Below, one piece after another: positions 44,323-53,698 of a stretch of DNA of 64,000 nt; the stretch's first letter is position 1, and every line of letters begins with the position of its first letter. The DNA lies in assembly GCA_026388715.1 (NCBI GenBank), contig JAPLJF010000036.1, positions 62,001 through 126,000 on the forward strand, given 5' to 3'. Source of the DNA: Deltaproteobacteria bacterium (lineage in GTDB: Bacteria; Desulfobacterota; Desulfobulbia; Desulfobulbales; Desulfocapsaceae). The notes under the pieces were generated by a model. That model saw only the letters and a program-made list of their open reading frames with translations, was not told the origin of the DNA and did no database searches. A program made the translations under genes and the position numbers.

Positions 44323-46869
44323 ATGGTTGATACCTCCAGATTGTCTATCCAACTAATTGAGATGTTAGATTATTTAAAACAGAAATTGATCTCATCCTGG
44401 TTTTTTCTGACTGATCCCAGATACAGGGAAATTAAAAGGTCAGGGCTTTTTGATGGAGATTATTATCTTCTGATGAATCCTGATCTCGCTAAATGGACTC
44501 TTTTCCCTCTGGTTCATTATCTGCGTACCGGCTGGCGTGAAGGTCGCAAACCTAATCCTTTTTTTGACCCGCTCTTTTATCTCCGTAAATATCCCGAGAT
44601 TGCTGCAGGCAATGTGGAACCACTCGACCATTATCTCAGAGTGGGGTGGCGCCAGGGCTATATGCCGTCGTTTCAGTTTTTTCCTGACTACTATCTGCGA
44701 CAGGCCCCACACATTAGTGAAGCCGTCGGCAATCCTCTTGCCCACTATCTGCGTCAGGGCCATCGTGATGGCAGGAAGCCCTCGCCTTATTTCGATCCGG
44801 ATTATTATCGACGTACCTATTCAGACGTTGCCCAAAGCGGGATGCACCCCCTTGATCATTATGTGACAATCGGCGCCCTGGAACACCGCTGCCCCAGCCC
44901 TTTTTTTGATGTGGCCTGGTATCTGGACAGGACACCGGTACTGCGGACTCTGGCTGTCGATTTGGTGGTCCATTATCTGGCGTTTGGGGCAGCGGAAGGG
45001 AAAAGTCCTCTTCCTCTCTTTGACCCTCACTACTACCGGGAACATAATCCGGATGTTGAACATGCGAAGGATCTCTTCACTCATTATCTCACCGTCGGTT
45101 TGGCTGAAGACAGGCGTCCCAGCAGGTGGTTCGATCCTGGATTTTATCGTCGTGTTTACCCTGACAGTGTTGGTACTGGTGTCTCCCCTTTGCAACATTA
45201 TCTGGAAAACGGAATCCATGAACAGCGCTATCCTGATGCGCGGGTCCAGGAACTACCCCGAAAACCCCTGATTTCCATCGTTGTGCCTGTGTACAATGTG
45301 GAGGAGCATTATCTCAATAATTGCATCCGTTCCGTATTGTATCAGGCTTATCCCCATTGGGAACTCTGTCTTGCCGATGATTGCAGCAGCCAGCCGCATA
45401 TCAGGCAGCTCCTTGAACAATGGGCCCAGAGAGATTCGCGGATTAAAGTGACTTTTCTGGAGACGAATCAGGGAATATCCGGGGCCACCAATGCGGCTGC
45501 CACCCTTGCCACCGGAGAGTATATTGCCTTCCTCGACAATGATGATGAACTGACTGTGGACTGCCTCTATCAGGTGGTCAAGGTTGTCGGCGAGACCGGG
45601 GCTGATCTACTCTATACCGATGAGGACCTGATCGGGGCCGATGGCAGCAGGTTCAGTGTTTTTTATAAGCCCGGATTTAACACTGAACTTTTATTGTGTC
45701 ACAACTATATCACCCATCTGGTGGTGAGTTCTAAAATACTGTTTGATGCAGTGGGCGGGCTTGATCCCGAATATGACGGGGCCCAGGATTATGACCTGGT
45801 TCTGAAACTGAGTGAACAGGCGCGGCGGATCGTCCATATCCCGCAGGTATTGTATCATTGGCGGGCGTCGGTGACCTCAACCAGCATCAATCACGGGCAG
45901 AAGGCCTATGCCGATGCGGCAGGTCGGAATGCTCTGGTTGCTGCCATGAAAAGAAGAGGAATTGAGGCGGAGGTCCAGGCGACTGACTGGAAGTTTTATT
46001 ATCGGGTGCAGCGGAAGTTGCGAGTCCGGCCAGTTGTCTCCATCCTGGTCTATTATGCTGATCCTGCGGGCGCCGTAGATTGGCTTCGTTCACTGGTCGC
46101 TGTTACCGCTTATGACCGGTTCGAGGTTCTCTTGATGATAAATGACACGGCAGACAGGGAAGGCATTTATTGTCAGGACGTGACAGGAGTTGGCGATAAT
46201 ATCTTTTGTCTGCATGTCCAAGAGGGGCTGGGCCGTGCAGCATTGTATAATCTGGCTGCCGGGCAGAGCCGGGGAGAGTATCTTGGTTTTATCGATAATG
46301 CGGTAACGGTTCGTTCCGCAGATTGGCTTGAAACTCTTCTCGCTCAAGCGCTGGAGAAAGGAACCGGTGCAGTTGCTGCGCGTGTGAAGAATGTGCAGGG
46401 TGAAAAAGAAGAAATTGAAATCCTTCCTGATGTTACAGATGAATCACCCTTGTATTATCTCCATTTTGTGCAGGAATGTTCAAGCCATATGAATGGCCTC
46501 CATTGTCCGCAAAATGTACTGGCAGTTCCCTGGGGGATGTGTCTGGTTGCAAAGGAACTGTTTGAAGTATGTGGCGGCTTTGATGAGACCAGCTTGCCTG
46601 TTCTGTTCTGGGGTCTTGATTTTTGCCTGCGGTTGCGTGAGCATGGATATAAAAATGTGTATTTACCGTATGATATTGCCGAGAGATCGGAGCAGGAAGA
46701 AATTATTGCCGGCAGGGGGAACAACAAAGAGTGGGATCACGAGCGCAGAGTGTTTCAGGCGCGTTGGCAGAAACTTTTAGTGAAGGGTGACCCTTATTAT
46801 AACCTGGGTATTTTGGATGTAACAGGGCTTTCTGCCGATGATTTTTTGAAATGGTATGCCGGCGTTTAA
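44323..46869 (+). CDS. Glycosyltransferase with seven N-terminal repeats and two GT2 domains
   Basis: 848 residues. Residues 43-305 hold seven copies of a 37-38 residue unit (consensus FDPDYY----PDV-----PL-HYL--G--EGR-PSP). From about residue 318 a GT2 domain follows: ISIVVPVYNVEEHYL, ADDCSSQP, the metal site FLDNDDEL and a DYDLVLKLSEQ motif. A second, more divergent GT2-like domain covers about 570-830 with SILVYYADPAGAV and FWGLDFCLRL. The repeat type is known at the N-terminus of proteobacterial GT2 polysaccharide enzymes, and it may bind the acceptor or scaffold the complex. The gene faces the acyltransferase gene and ends 10 bp from it. Confidence 0.85.
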   Translation: MVDTSRLSIQLIEMLDYLKQKLISSWFFLTDPRYREIKRSGLFDGDYYLLMNPDLAKWTLFPLVHYLRTGWREGRKPNPFFDPLFYLRKYPEIAAGNVEPLDHYLRVGWRQGYMPSFQFFPDYYLRQAPHISEAVGNPLAHYLRQGHRDGRKPSPYFDPDYYRRTYSDVAQSGMHPLDHYVTIGALEHRCPSPFFDVAWYLDRTPVLRTLAVDLVVHYLAFGAAEGKSPLPLFDPHYYREHNPDVEHAKDLFTHYLTVGLAEDRRPSRWFDPGFYRRVYPDSVGTGVSPLQHYLENGIHEQRYPDARVQELPRKPLISIVVPVYNVEEHYLNNCIRSVLYQAYPHWELCLADDCSSQPHIRQLLEQWAQRDSRIKVTFLETNQGISGATNAAATLATGEYIAFLDNDDELTVDCLYQVVKVVGETGADLLYTDEDLIGADGSRFSVFYKPGFNTELLLCHNYITHLVVSSKILFDAVGGLDPEYDGAQDYDLVLKLSEQARRIVHIPQVLYHWRASVTSTSINHGQKAYADAAGRNALVAAMKRRGIEAEVQATDWKFYYRVQRKLRVRPVVSILVYYADPAGAVDWLRSLVAVTAYDRFEVLLMINDTADREGIYCQDVTGVGDNIFCLHVQEGLGRAALYNLAAGQSRGEYLGFIDNAVTVRSADWLETLLAQALEKGTGAVAARVKNVQGEKEEIEILPDVTDESPLYYLHFVQECSSHMNGLHCPQNVLAVPWGMCLVAKELFEVCGGFDETSLPVLFWGLDFCLRLREHGYKNVYLPYDIAERSEQEEIIAGRGNNKEWDHERRVFQARWQKLLVKGDPYYNLGILDVTGLSADDFLKWYAGV
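44449..45237 (+). repeat. Seven degenerate 37-38 codon repeats in the GT2 gene
   Basis: Units begin at FD-x-x-[YF]Y-x-x-x-x-P[DE] positions, the first at Phe43 and the seventh at Phe270. They are conserved at protein level but not as DNA, so they are old, in contrast to the young repeats at 20674 and 36005. Confidence 0.8.
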
Positions 46870-46879
46870 GAGAAAGATA

Positions 46880-47920
46880 TTATTCTAAGGTTTGATACCC
46901 TCTGTTGGCCGTTGGTCGGTCTTCTTTCAAATGAAACAGGTACGGGAAGTGGATTGTTAGAGATATCCTGTAGAGTATAATCGGTGCCCATAAGCCAACA
47001 ATGACGCCAATACATATATGCAGGGCTGGATTTTGCAGATGAAAGAGCTTTAACAGAATTATTCTTGCACCTACTCCCGCTAACATATGAACAAGATAAA
47101 TCTGCAGGGAGTGAATCCCCAGAACTTTGATGTATCGGCAACAGTTTTTTCTCGCAAGATATTGAGACAAGCCGATACCGGATGTTATGCCAAGAGTGGA
47201 GAGATAAAGAAAATAAAAAGGATGAGAGCCATTGGTTAATCGGGTTGGATCGATCTGGTTTGTAAAAATAAAATAGCCGGAGCCCAGGAGAAAGATAAAG
47301 AATGCGCAAGTTATCTCTGTCGGGATAGAGTGTTTTTTGGGATCGGTAAGATATCGTTTGGCTAAAATACCAGATACAAAGAAGAGGAACTCCACAGAAA
47401 AATCATGAAGCGCCGCGACCTCGGTATTGATTGGATAGAAAAAGAGGATGATGGCACTGAGGGTCATGACGGCAGTGGAAAATTTGCCGAGCATGGTAAA
47501 CATACTGTAGGCAACATACATGCAGATGAGCGCGTATAAAAACCAGAATTGTGACCATGGTCGATAGGGGATGGCCAGGATGTCTTCTAGAGTGATGCCT
47601 CGGTAGGTGTGATTTGCGAGAAATAATTCAATACTGGTTTGCAGTAGAGACCAAATCAGGTATGGGTAAGCGATGTATTTAATCTTGTTTATCAGAAAAC
47701 TGCGAGCACCACGCTTATGGAAACTCTGTTCAACAAACAGGCCGGTCAAGAAAAAGAAAAAGGGCATATGGAAGCTGTAAACTATACTGTCTGAAAGAGC
47801 AAAAAAATGTTCCTGGATAGTGAGATGCGCGTGATACCCACTGCTCAACAAATGGCCATATACGACCAGGATGATCCCAATACCTTTTCCGTAGTCCACC
47901 CAGTCTGTTCTTCGTATCAT
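46880..47920 (-). CDS. Acyltransferase family 3 membrane protein (OafA-like)
   Basis: 346 residues with about ten hydrophobic helices. The N-terminal WVDYGKGIGIILVVYGHLL with the catalytic His near residue 22, and the LIWSLLQTSIELFL and FWFLYALICMYVAYSMF stretches, match acyltransferase-3 proteins that move acetyl groups across the inner membrane to O-antigen or other sugars. It is a single gene on the minus strand converging with the 848-residue glycosyltransferase. The spacer upstream contains the dyad at 47968-47983. Confidence 0.88.
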   Translation of the reverse strand: MIRRTDWVDYGKGIGIILVVYGHLLSSGYHAHLTIQEHFFALSDSIVYSFHMPFFFFLTGLFVEQSFHKRGARSFLINKIKYIAYPYLIWSLLQTSIELFLANHTYRGITLEDILAIPYRPWSQFWFLYALICMYVAYSMFTMLGKFSTAVMTLSAIILFFYPINTEVAALHDFSVEFLFFVSGILAKRYLTDPKKHSIPTEITCAFFIFLLGSGYFIFTNQIDPTRLTNGSHPFYFLYLSTLGITSGIGLSQYLARKNCCRYIKVLGIHSLQIYLVHMLAGVGARIILLKLFHLQNPALHICIGVIVGLWAPIILYRISLTIHFPYLFHLKEDRPTANRGYQTLE

Positions 47921-48273
47921 TCTGGTCTCACGCTATTTTTTTGCTGAAAAAGAATCAGACCATTGTTGTCTGGAACTCCAGACTGATGTGGTTGCTTTAT
48001 GGAAGAGACAGGCCTGTTTGGGGCTGAAACAGTATGAATTGAATTCACTGCCAAGGGGAGGGAAATCTCTTGCGTAGGTAATTTTCTTAGTATAGTGTAA
48101 AATATTTTGTTAAAAAATGAAAGGAAAGATGCTTTTCTGACCTTAACCGCCACTATTACGGGAATGAGTGCCCTTACGGGTATTCTGGTATTACCATAAA
48201 ATAGTAATGTTTTGATTTTGTGGTCATCGATTGATTGCAAGAGTCTACCATTATCGGACCGACATGTAATAAT
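47921..48273. promoter_or_regulatory. Divergent intergenic region with a perfect dyad at 47968-47983
   Basis: This 353-bp space separates the acyltransferase gene (minus) and carbamoyltransferase gene (plus). It has GTCTGGA-AC-TCCAGAC at 47968-47983, a possible operator or small hairpin. No clear -35/-10 pair was found. A 107-codon frame on the minus strand (47917-48240) has no family pattern and poor composition, so I read it as chance. Confidence 0.4.
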
Positions 48274-50112
48274 ATGAATATTATTGGAATATCAGCCTAT
48301 TACCACGACTCTGCTGCCGCCTTGATCCGTGACGGGGAAATAGTGAGCGCGGCTCAGGAAGAACGTTTTACCCGGAAAAAACATGATCCTGCGTTTCCAG
48401 AAAATGCCATCCGTTTTTGTCTCGAGAAAAATGCACTTTCATTGACCGATATTGATCATATCGTCTTTTATGACAAGCCTTTATTGAAATTTGAACGTCT
48501 TCTTGAAACGTATGTCTCCTATGCGCCAAAGGGCTTTGGCTCCTTTCTTATGTCCATGCCGGTCTGGCTCAAGGAAAAATTGTATCTGAAGACCCTGCTT
48601 AAAAAAGAACTGGCCAGGATGGCCGGGGTGAAGACCAAAGAGATCCAGCCCTTACTTTTTACAGAACATCATCTTGCTCATGCCGCCTCGGCCTTCTATC
48701 CCAGCCCCTTCGAGGAGGCTGCCGTGCTTTGTATGGACGGGGTTGGTGAATGGGCCACTACATCTGTGTGGACAGGGCGTGGCAACTGCCTGGAACCGCA
48801 ATGGGAGATTAATTTTCCTCATTCTCTTGGTTTGCTTTATTCCGCCTTTACCTATTATACAGGGTTCAAGGTCAATTCCGGTGAGTATAAACTTATGGGG
48901 CTTGCTCCTTACGGTGAGCCTCGATATGCAAAGCTTATTCTTGATAATCTCATAGATGTAAAACCAGACGGCACCTTTCGTCTGGATATGAGTTTTTTCA
49001 ATTATGCGACCGGGTTGACCATGACCAACAAGAAGTTTGACCGGTTATTTGGTGGCCCTCCGCGTAAGGCTGAATCGGAAATTTCTCAGAAAGAAATGGA
49101 TATTGCCGCTTCAATTCAGAAGGTTACCGAAGAGATAGTCCTGAAGCTTGCCCAGGCTATCCATGATGAATTTAAAATTGATTATCTCTGCCTTGCCGGT
49201 GGTGTGGCCTTGAACTGCGTGGCCAATGGAGAACTGCTCAGGAAAGGCATCTTTAAGGATATCTGGATTCAACCTGCTGCCGGTGATGCCGGTGGGGCTG
49301 TGGGCGCGGCATTGGCGGTCTGGCATCAGTTTCACAACAAACCGCGACTTGTCAAAAAACCAGATGCCATGCAGGGCAGTTATCTTGGGCCAGCATACAG
49401 CAATGATACAGCCTCTGCTGCCCTTGAAAAGCTTGGAGCCAGGTTCACTCATCTGCCGGATTCGGCGCTCTATCCCCGTGTCGCCGATATCCTTGCCGCT
49501 GAAAATGTTGTCGGGTGGTTTCAGGGGGCCATGGAATTTGGTCCGCGGGCACTGGGTAATCGATCCATTATCGGCGATCCACGCAGTCCGAAAATGCAAT
49601 CAGTGATGAATCTGAAGATAAAATACCGGGAGTCGTTCCGTCCTTTTGCCCCGGCGGTTCTTGCAGACCGTGTGCAGGATTTTTTTGAATTGGCCAGTCC
49701 GAGTCCCTACATGCTCATCGTCGCCGATGTCCAGGAGGCGATCCGCATTGCCCCTGATGATGGTAGTGAAGAACTCTTTGGGGTAGAGAAGCTGAAGCAG
49801 GCCAGATCAACCCTGCCGGCCATAACCCATGTTGATTTTAGCGCCCGTGTGCAGACAGTGGATCAGCAAACTAATCCTCGTTTCTCATCATTGCTGAGCG
49901 CCTTTAATGATAAAACAGGGTGTCCGGTTTTGATCAATACCTCTTTTAATGTGCGGGGTGAGCCAATTGTCTGCACTCCGGAGGACGCATACCGTTGCTT
50001 CATGCGTACAGAAATGGATTATCTGGTTATAAATAATCTCCTGCTTGCTAAAATTGATCAGCCGGTAAGCAAGGAAGATGACAGCTGGAAAGAGGAGTTC
50101 GCACTCGATTGA
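48274..50112 (+). CDS. Carbamoyltransferase of the NodU/CmcH/TobZ family
   Basis: 612 residues from the ATG at 48274 (MNIIGISAYYHDSAAALI), better than the earlier in-frame start. The N-terminal ASKHA/Kae1-like domain has EERFTRKKHDPAFP, HHLAHAASAFYPSPF and CMDGVGEWAT with the metal-binding His and Asp. The C-terminal domain has CLAGGVALNC and FGPRALGNRSIIGDPR. Such enzymes use carbamoyl phosphate and ATP to carbamoylate sugars or antibiotics. With the next three genes it forms a conserved module found beside polysaccharide genes in many bacteria. The acceptor is unknown, probably a surface sugar. Confidence 0.94.
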   Translation: MNIIGISAYYHDSAAALIRDGEIVSAAQEERFTRKKHDPAFPENAIRFCLEKNALSLTDIDHIVFYDKPLLKFERLLETYVSYAPKGFGSFLMSMPVWLKEKLYLKTLLKKELARMAGVKTKEIQPLLFTEHHLAHAASAFYPSPFEEAAVLCMDGVGEWATTSVWTGRGNCLEPQWEINFPHSLGLLYSAFTYYTGFKVNSGEYKLMGLAPYGEPRYAKLILDNLIDVKPDGTFRLDMSFFNYATGLTMTNKKFDRLFGGPPRKAESEISQKEMDIAASIQKVTEEIVLKLAQAIHDEFKIDYLCLAGGVALNCVANGELLRKGIFKDIWIQPAAGDAGGAVGAALAVWHQFHNKPRLVKKPDAMQGSYLGPAYSNDTASAALEKLGARFTHLPDSALYPRVADILAAENVVGWFQGAMEFGPRALGNRSIIGDPRSPKMQSVMNLKIKYRESFRPFAPAVLADRVQDFFELASPSPYMLIVADVQEAIRIAPDDGSEELFGVEKLKQARSTLPAITHVDFSARVQTVDQQTNPRFSSLLSAFNDKTGCPVLINTSFNVRGEPIVCTPEDAYRCFMRTEMDYLVINNLLLAKIDQPVSKEDDSWKEEFALD

Positions 50113-50516
50113 ACCATAATAGCTCACAACCTGACAAGAAAGAACTGCGTAATTTCTCTTTAACCTTCGGTGTTGGCATTGCGCTTATATTCGGAGCTCT
50201 CCTGCCATGGCGTTTAGGTCATCATGTTCCAGTATGGCCCTGGGTTGTTTTTGGGCTTTTTTCTCTGCTTGGCCTGGTTGCTCCTTTCAGCCTTAAGTTA
50301 CCCTATAGGATCTGGATGCGTTTTGGTCTGATTATGAACGCTATTATGAGCCGCCTGATCCTGGGCGTATTGTATTATCTGACAGTACTGCCAATAGGGC
50401 TTATTCTGAAAATGTCTGGTAAAGATGCAATGGGTAATCAATTTGATAAAGATGTGCTCTCTTATAGAGTTATTTCGAAAAAAATAAATTCAGATCAGAT
50501 GAGGAAACCTTTTTAA
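50109..50516 (+). CDS. SxtJ-family membrane protein
   Basis: 135 residues starting at a TTG that overlaps the carbamoyltransferase stop (TTGA). Hydrophobic segments lie at about 18-35, 40-60 and 75-105, the last containing IMSRLILGVLYYLTVLPIGLILKMSGKD, the most conserved stretch of the SxtJ family, followed by a short polar tail. Its position directly after a carbamoyltransferase is the rule for this family. The function is unknown; a role anchoring or aiding the carbamoyltransferase at the membrane is inference. Confidence 0.85.
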   Translation: MNHNSSQPDKKELRNFSLTFGVGIALIFGALLPWRLGHHVPVWPWVVFGLFSLLGLVAPFSLKLPYRIWMRFGLIMNAIMSRLILGVLYYLTVLPIGLILKMSGKDAMGNQFDKDVLSYRVISKKINSDQMRKPF

Positions 50517-50517
50517 T

Positions 50518-50670
50518 ATGCTTGATCTCTTGAAAGACCTCTGGGAACTCCTTAGAACGAGAAAGAAAATGTGGCTTGCACCCATTATTGTCTTTATGCT
50601 CATGCTCGGCGCTTTGCTTATTTTTGCTCAGGGTTCTGTTATTGCTCCCTTCATTTATACGCTTTTTTGA
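50518..50670 (+). CDS. DUF5989 small membrane protein
   Basis: 50 residues, starting one base after the SxtJ gene stop. It reads MLDLLKDLWELLRTRKKMWL, one hydrophobic helix (about 20-38) and a conserved GSVIAPFIYTLF end. The L-W-x-x-L-x-x-R-K-K-x-W-L start and the A-P-F-I-Y end match the DUF5989 family, which is found after SxtJ in carbamoyltransferase modules. A single-pass protein of unknown function. Its position and tight spacing argue that it works with SxtJ. Confidence 0.85.
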   Translation: MLDLLKDLWELLRTRKKMWLAPIIVFMLMLGALLIFAQGSVIAPFIYTLF

Positions 50671-50823
50671 TCGATACTGAGCACAGTCCTTAGGGATGTG
50701 ACTTCGGGTTGTTTTTGGTCACTCAATTCGTAGCTGATGGCAAGTGAACACTATGAGCGAGTAATGTTTAGATGTTTGCATTAAAAACTATCTCTTTCTT
50801 AAAAAAATATACTGAAACCTGCT

Positions 50824-51867
50824 ATGGAGCCCGGAAAAAATAAAAAAAAATCAATCAAGAGCCAGTTTGCCGTTTCGATTGTATCGTTTGTCATTCTCTT
50901 GTGTACAGTCATTGCGTTAACAGTGGCATCTGAGGCGTTTCTTCGTTGGCATTATTCAGACATCCTTTCCACTGCTTCTGGCAGAACCTATTTTTCTAAT
51001 CGATCTTGGCCAAAATTCGTTGCCGAACAGAATAGTTTTAAGCTGAGAGGCAAGCCCTTTGATGTCGTCAAGAATAATCATGTTATGAGGGTTGTTGTGC
51101 TGGGTGACTCTTTTGCCTATGGCCAAGGGGTTTGGCCTTATGAAAAAAGATTTCCAGAGCAAGCATTGGAAATATTCAAAAAACGTCATCCCGGTCTCGA
51201 TATTGAAATCATCAATACCGGTATTGCTGGCCAAGATTTAATCCAGCATAATCAGTATCTTGCAAATTTCGTCTTGGCATTAAAGCCGGATTTTGTTTTA
51301 TATCAGTGGTTTATAAATGATATGAATACCGATTATGATGACCTTTCATTATTTATAGCTTCACCTCTTATCCCCAATGCAAAATGGCATAAGACCTTAA
51401 TGGAAGAGTCTGTGCTTTATTTTTTATTACAACGAACCTGGGGGCAGATAAGGACCCAGTTAGGATTACAAAAAAATGCTAATGAATATTTAATAGGTAA
51501 ATTCAGTGATCCAAAGAGTAAGCCCTCACTGGCTGCGAATGAACAACTCAATAAGCTTATGAATCGGTTGGAACAAGAAAATATTCCCTATGGTATTGTT
51601 CTCTTTCCGAGTTTCGATACAAAAATGAGTGCGTATCAACTGGGTTTTTTACATAAGCAGGTGCTTGATGTCTGCAAGGAACATGATATCGGTTGTTTGG
51701 ATTTAAGGCAGGCTTACAGTAAATATGATGGTCAGATACAAGATCTGTGGGCCAATATCTTTGACCATCATCCGAGCGCCCTGGCTCATCGTGTTGCGGC
51801 AGAAGAAATTGTTGATTTCTACGGGGATGAATGGGCGAAAATGGCTACCGCCAAGTCGGCTTTCTGA
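50824..51867 (+). CDS. SGNH/GDSL hydrolase-like protein of the carbamoyltransferase module
   Basis: 347 residues. One N-terminal membrane helix (about 14-37) and then an extracytoplasmic SGNH domain: GDSFAYGQG block I with the nucleophile Ser near residue 99, block III YQWFINDMN and DHHPSALAH with the catalytic Asp-x-x-His. Esterases or acetyltransferases of this sort act on surface sugars. It is 150 bp downstream of DUF5989, and it is usual in this context. The 194 bp after it hold no gene. Confidence 0.83.
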   Translation: MEPGKNKKKSIKSQFAVSIVSFVILLCTVIALTVASEAFLRWHYSDILSTASGRTYFSNRSWPKFVAEQNSFKLRGKPFDVVKNNHVMRVVVLGDSFAYGQGVWPYEKRFPEQALEIFKKRHPGLDIEIINTGIAGQDLIQHNQYLANFVLALKPDFVLYQWFINDMNTDYDDLSLFIASPLIPNAKWHKTLMEESVLYFLLQRTWGQIRTQLGLQKNANEYLIGKFSDPKSKPSLAANEQLNKLMNRLEQENIPYGIVLFPSFDTKMSAYQLGFLHKQVLDVCKEHDIGCLDLRQAYSKYDGQIQDLWANIFDHHPSALAHRVAAEEIVDFYGDEWAKMATAKSAF

Positions 51868-52061
51868 TCATATAATTGGGTGTTTTTTGGCATGTTGTCG
51901 GCATGGAAGTACGAAAATAATTTTAGCGAAGTGATTAGAGTGGTTAGAGGGTTTAAGAAGTGAATCTGGGGGAGTTCGGTTTTCTGCTGAAGCACCAACT
52001 AAAAGGGGTATGAATGTAACTTGGGCCCAGGGCTCCACAAAAATAGGGGCAGGATTGTTCT

Positions 52062-53135
52062 ATGAAACAGCCGTTATCAACTAATAAAATTTTTTTTGCC
52101 CCCCTGCACGGTCTGCGAGGTATTGCTGCCCTGTATTTAGTCGTTGCGCACCTTGGCCAGTACGGTCTGTTTCTGTTGCCTATACCGCATGACGCAATCG
52201 GAAAGGTCGGCGTATGGATATTCTTTGTACTAAGTGCTTTCCTGTTAACAACCCATTTATGTCATGATCTTGAGACTACATCATCAAAGGTTTTCTCCCT
52301 TCTGAAATATACAGTACACCGTATCTTTCGAATCTACCCCCTTTTTATATTTTCACTCACCATTCACTTAATTTATAGAGATATTTCTAGAATTGAGTTC
52401 ATTCAACACCTATTCCTTATTCAGGGGAGGAGCGAGCTCTGGGCAATTCCTGTCGAATTTCAGTATTATTTCATAATGCCGGTCATTGCGATGAGCACTT
52501 TGTACCTCCCGCGAAGGAAAGTCATCTTGTTGCTGGCCGCTACCCTGATGGTGGCGTTATTTTATGGCATAGCGCAGCCTGCAAGTGTATTTTCTAATAA
52601 GTTAAATATTATTCCGAAACTTGCCCCATTCCTTCTTGGCAGTATCCTCGCATTATTACTTTACAAAAAGAAACCTGCCTCACCGCAGTCCCAACCTAAG
52701 TTTGTTTTTTTTACCCCAACGGCGTGCCTGGTGATGTTGCTAATCACAACAGTCCTGTTCAGATGTATAGCAAAAAACTACATATCAATCTCGTTTGCGC
52801 CATGGCTATCAATTGCAATCGGGGCGTCAGTGATGGGGCTGATTTACTTCGCATTGCAACCGACCGCCGTCAGCACGTTGTTGGGGGCAAGACCCTTGGT
52901 ATTTCTTGGCGAGATTAGCTTCAGTGTTTATTTGTTGCACATGTTCGTTATTCGATTTGCCTTAAGTCTTCATGGTTTGCCAATCGTCACCAAGGCGTGG
53001 TTGTCACTGGGGCTAAGCGTATTGTGTGCAATCATTTCTTACTGGATAATTGAGCGCCCTGGTATTCATATTGGGAAGAAGATTAGTCAAAAGCTACGAA
53101 CTAATTTTCCTGCTGCTTTCAATGTAATCAGTTGA
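52062..53135 (+). CDS. Acyltransferase family 3 membrane protein
   Basis: 357 residues with about ten helices. The N-terminal HGLRGIAALYLVVAHLGQYG has the R-G-x-A-A and catalytic His pattern, and VEFQYYFIMPVIAM and GEISFSVYLLHMFVIR are typical of OafA-like acyltransferases. It is a second family member besides that at 46880. It probably O-acetylates the polymer. The last 18 bp before the converging regulator-like gene separate them. Confidence 0.9.
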   Translation: MKQPLSTNKIFFAPLHGLRGIAALYLVVAHLGQYGLFLLPIPHDAIGKVGVWIFFVLSAFLLTTHLCHDLETTSSKVFSLLKYTVHRIFRIYPLFIFSLTIHLIYRDISRIEFIQHLFLIQGRSELWAIPVEFQYYFIMPVIAMSTLYLPRRKVILLLAATLMVALFYGIAQPASVFSNKLNIIPKLAPFLLGSILALLLYKKKPASPQSQPKFVFFTPTACLVMLLITTVLFRCIAKNYISISFAPWLSIAIGASVMGLIYFALQPTAVSTLLGARPLVFLGEISFSVYLLHMFVIRFALSLHGLPIVTKAWLSLGLSVLCAIISYWIIERPGIHIGKKISQKLRTNFPAAFNVIS

Positions 53136-53152
53136 TAGGCTCCGAGGGAGGA

Positions 53153-53698
53153 TTACAGTGCTGAGGATCCAAACTCCAGGCAATTAAAGAAATCACTCAT
53201 TATCGAAAAGCAGAGACCCAATTTTGTGCTTATAAATAAAATCTCGCCCTTGGAAACTTCTTCCTGACGACGATGATGACTGAGCTTCTGGCGAAGATCT
53301 GTTAATAAGGTTTTTTCTGAGAGCTCATCCTGGGGCAGGTCTTCAATAAGGTCCATAATAGCCACTTCCAGAGATTCGATAGCAGTACCAGTCGGGACCG
53401 TCATCAAAAATCGGCATGGGGCAATCTCGACGAGTCTCAACCATGGAATTCTCTTTAGGCTCCAACTAGGACCGACCACGATCAGACCTGTGTCTTCCGA
53501 AATCTGCACCACCTCAACTTTTTTTTCATCAGTCCACGTAGAACCAATGGTGCTGTCGACGCATTTGACAATGGCCTTGGCCCGATCCACGTTCACACTT
53601 TCAAGCTGTTGAACAGTACGATGAGGAAGGGTTACGGTAATAGGGCTGCTTTTTTCATTAAATTTGGGTGGGCGACCACCACGTACCTTTATTTTCAT
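53153..53698 (-). CDS. Possible ribbon-helix-helix regulator
   Basis: 181 residues. The N-terminal GRPPKFNEKSSPITVTLPHRTVQQLESVNVDRAKAIVKCVD looks like a ribbon-helix-helix DNA-binding unit: a basic arm, a beta strand (P-I-T-V-T-L-P) and two helices. The rest (about 60-181) has no family I recognise and contains a beta-rich middle and a helical end. It is divergent from the radical SAM gene, across a 407-bp spacer bearing two copies of a 14-bp direct repeat that could be its operators. The reading as a regulator rests on the N-terminus and on context. Confidence 0.55.
   Translation of the reverse strand: MKIKVRGGRPPKFNEKSSPITVTLPHRTVQQLESVNVDRAKAIVKCVDSTIGSTWTDEKKVEVVQISEDTGLIVVGPSWSLKRIPWLRLVEIAPCRFLMTVPTGTAIESLEVAIMDLIEDLPQDELSEKTLLTDLRQKLSHHRRQEEVSKGEILFISTKLGLCFSIMSDFFNCLEFGSSAL

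Noticed and set aside
47917-48240. A 107-codon minus-strand frame next to the acyltransferase gene
   Set aside because: It has no domain pattern, no ribosome site and it overlaps the space expected to hold divergent promoters.
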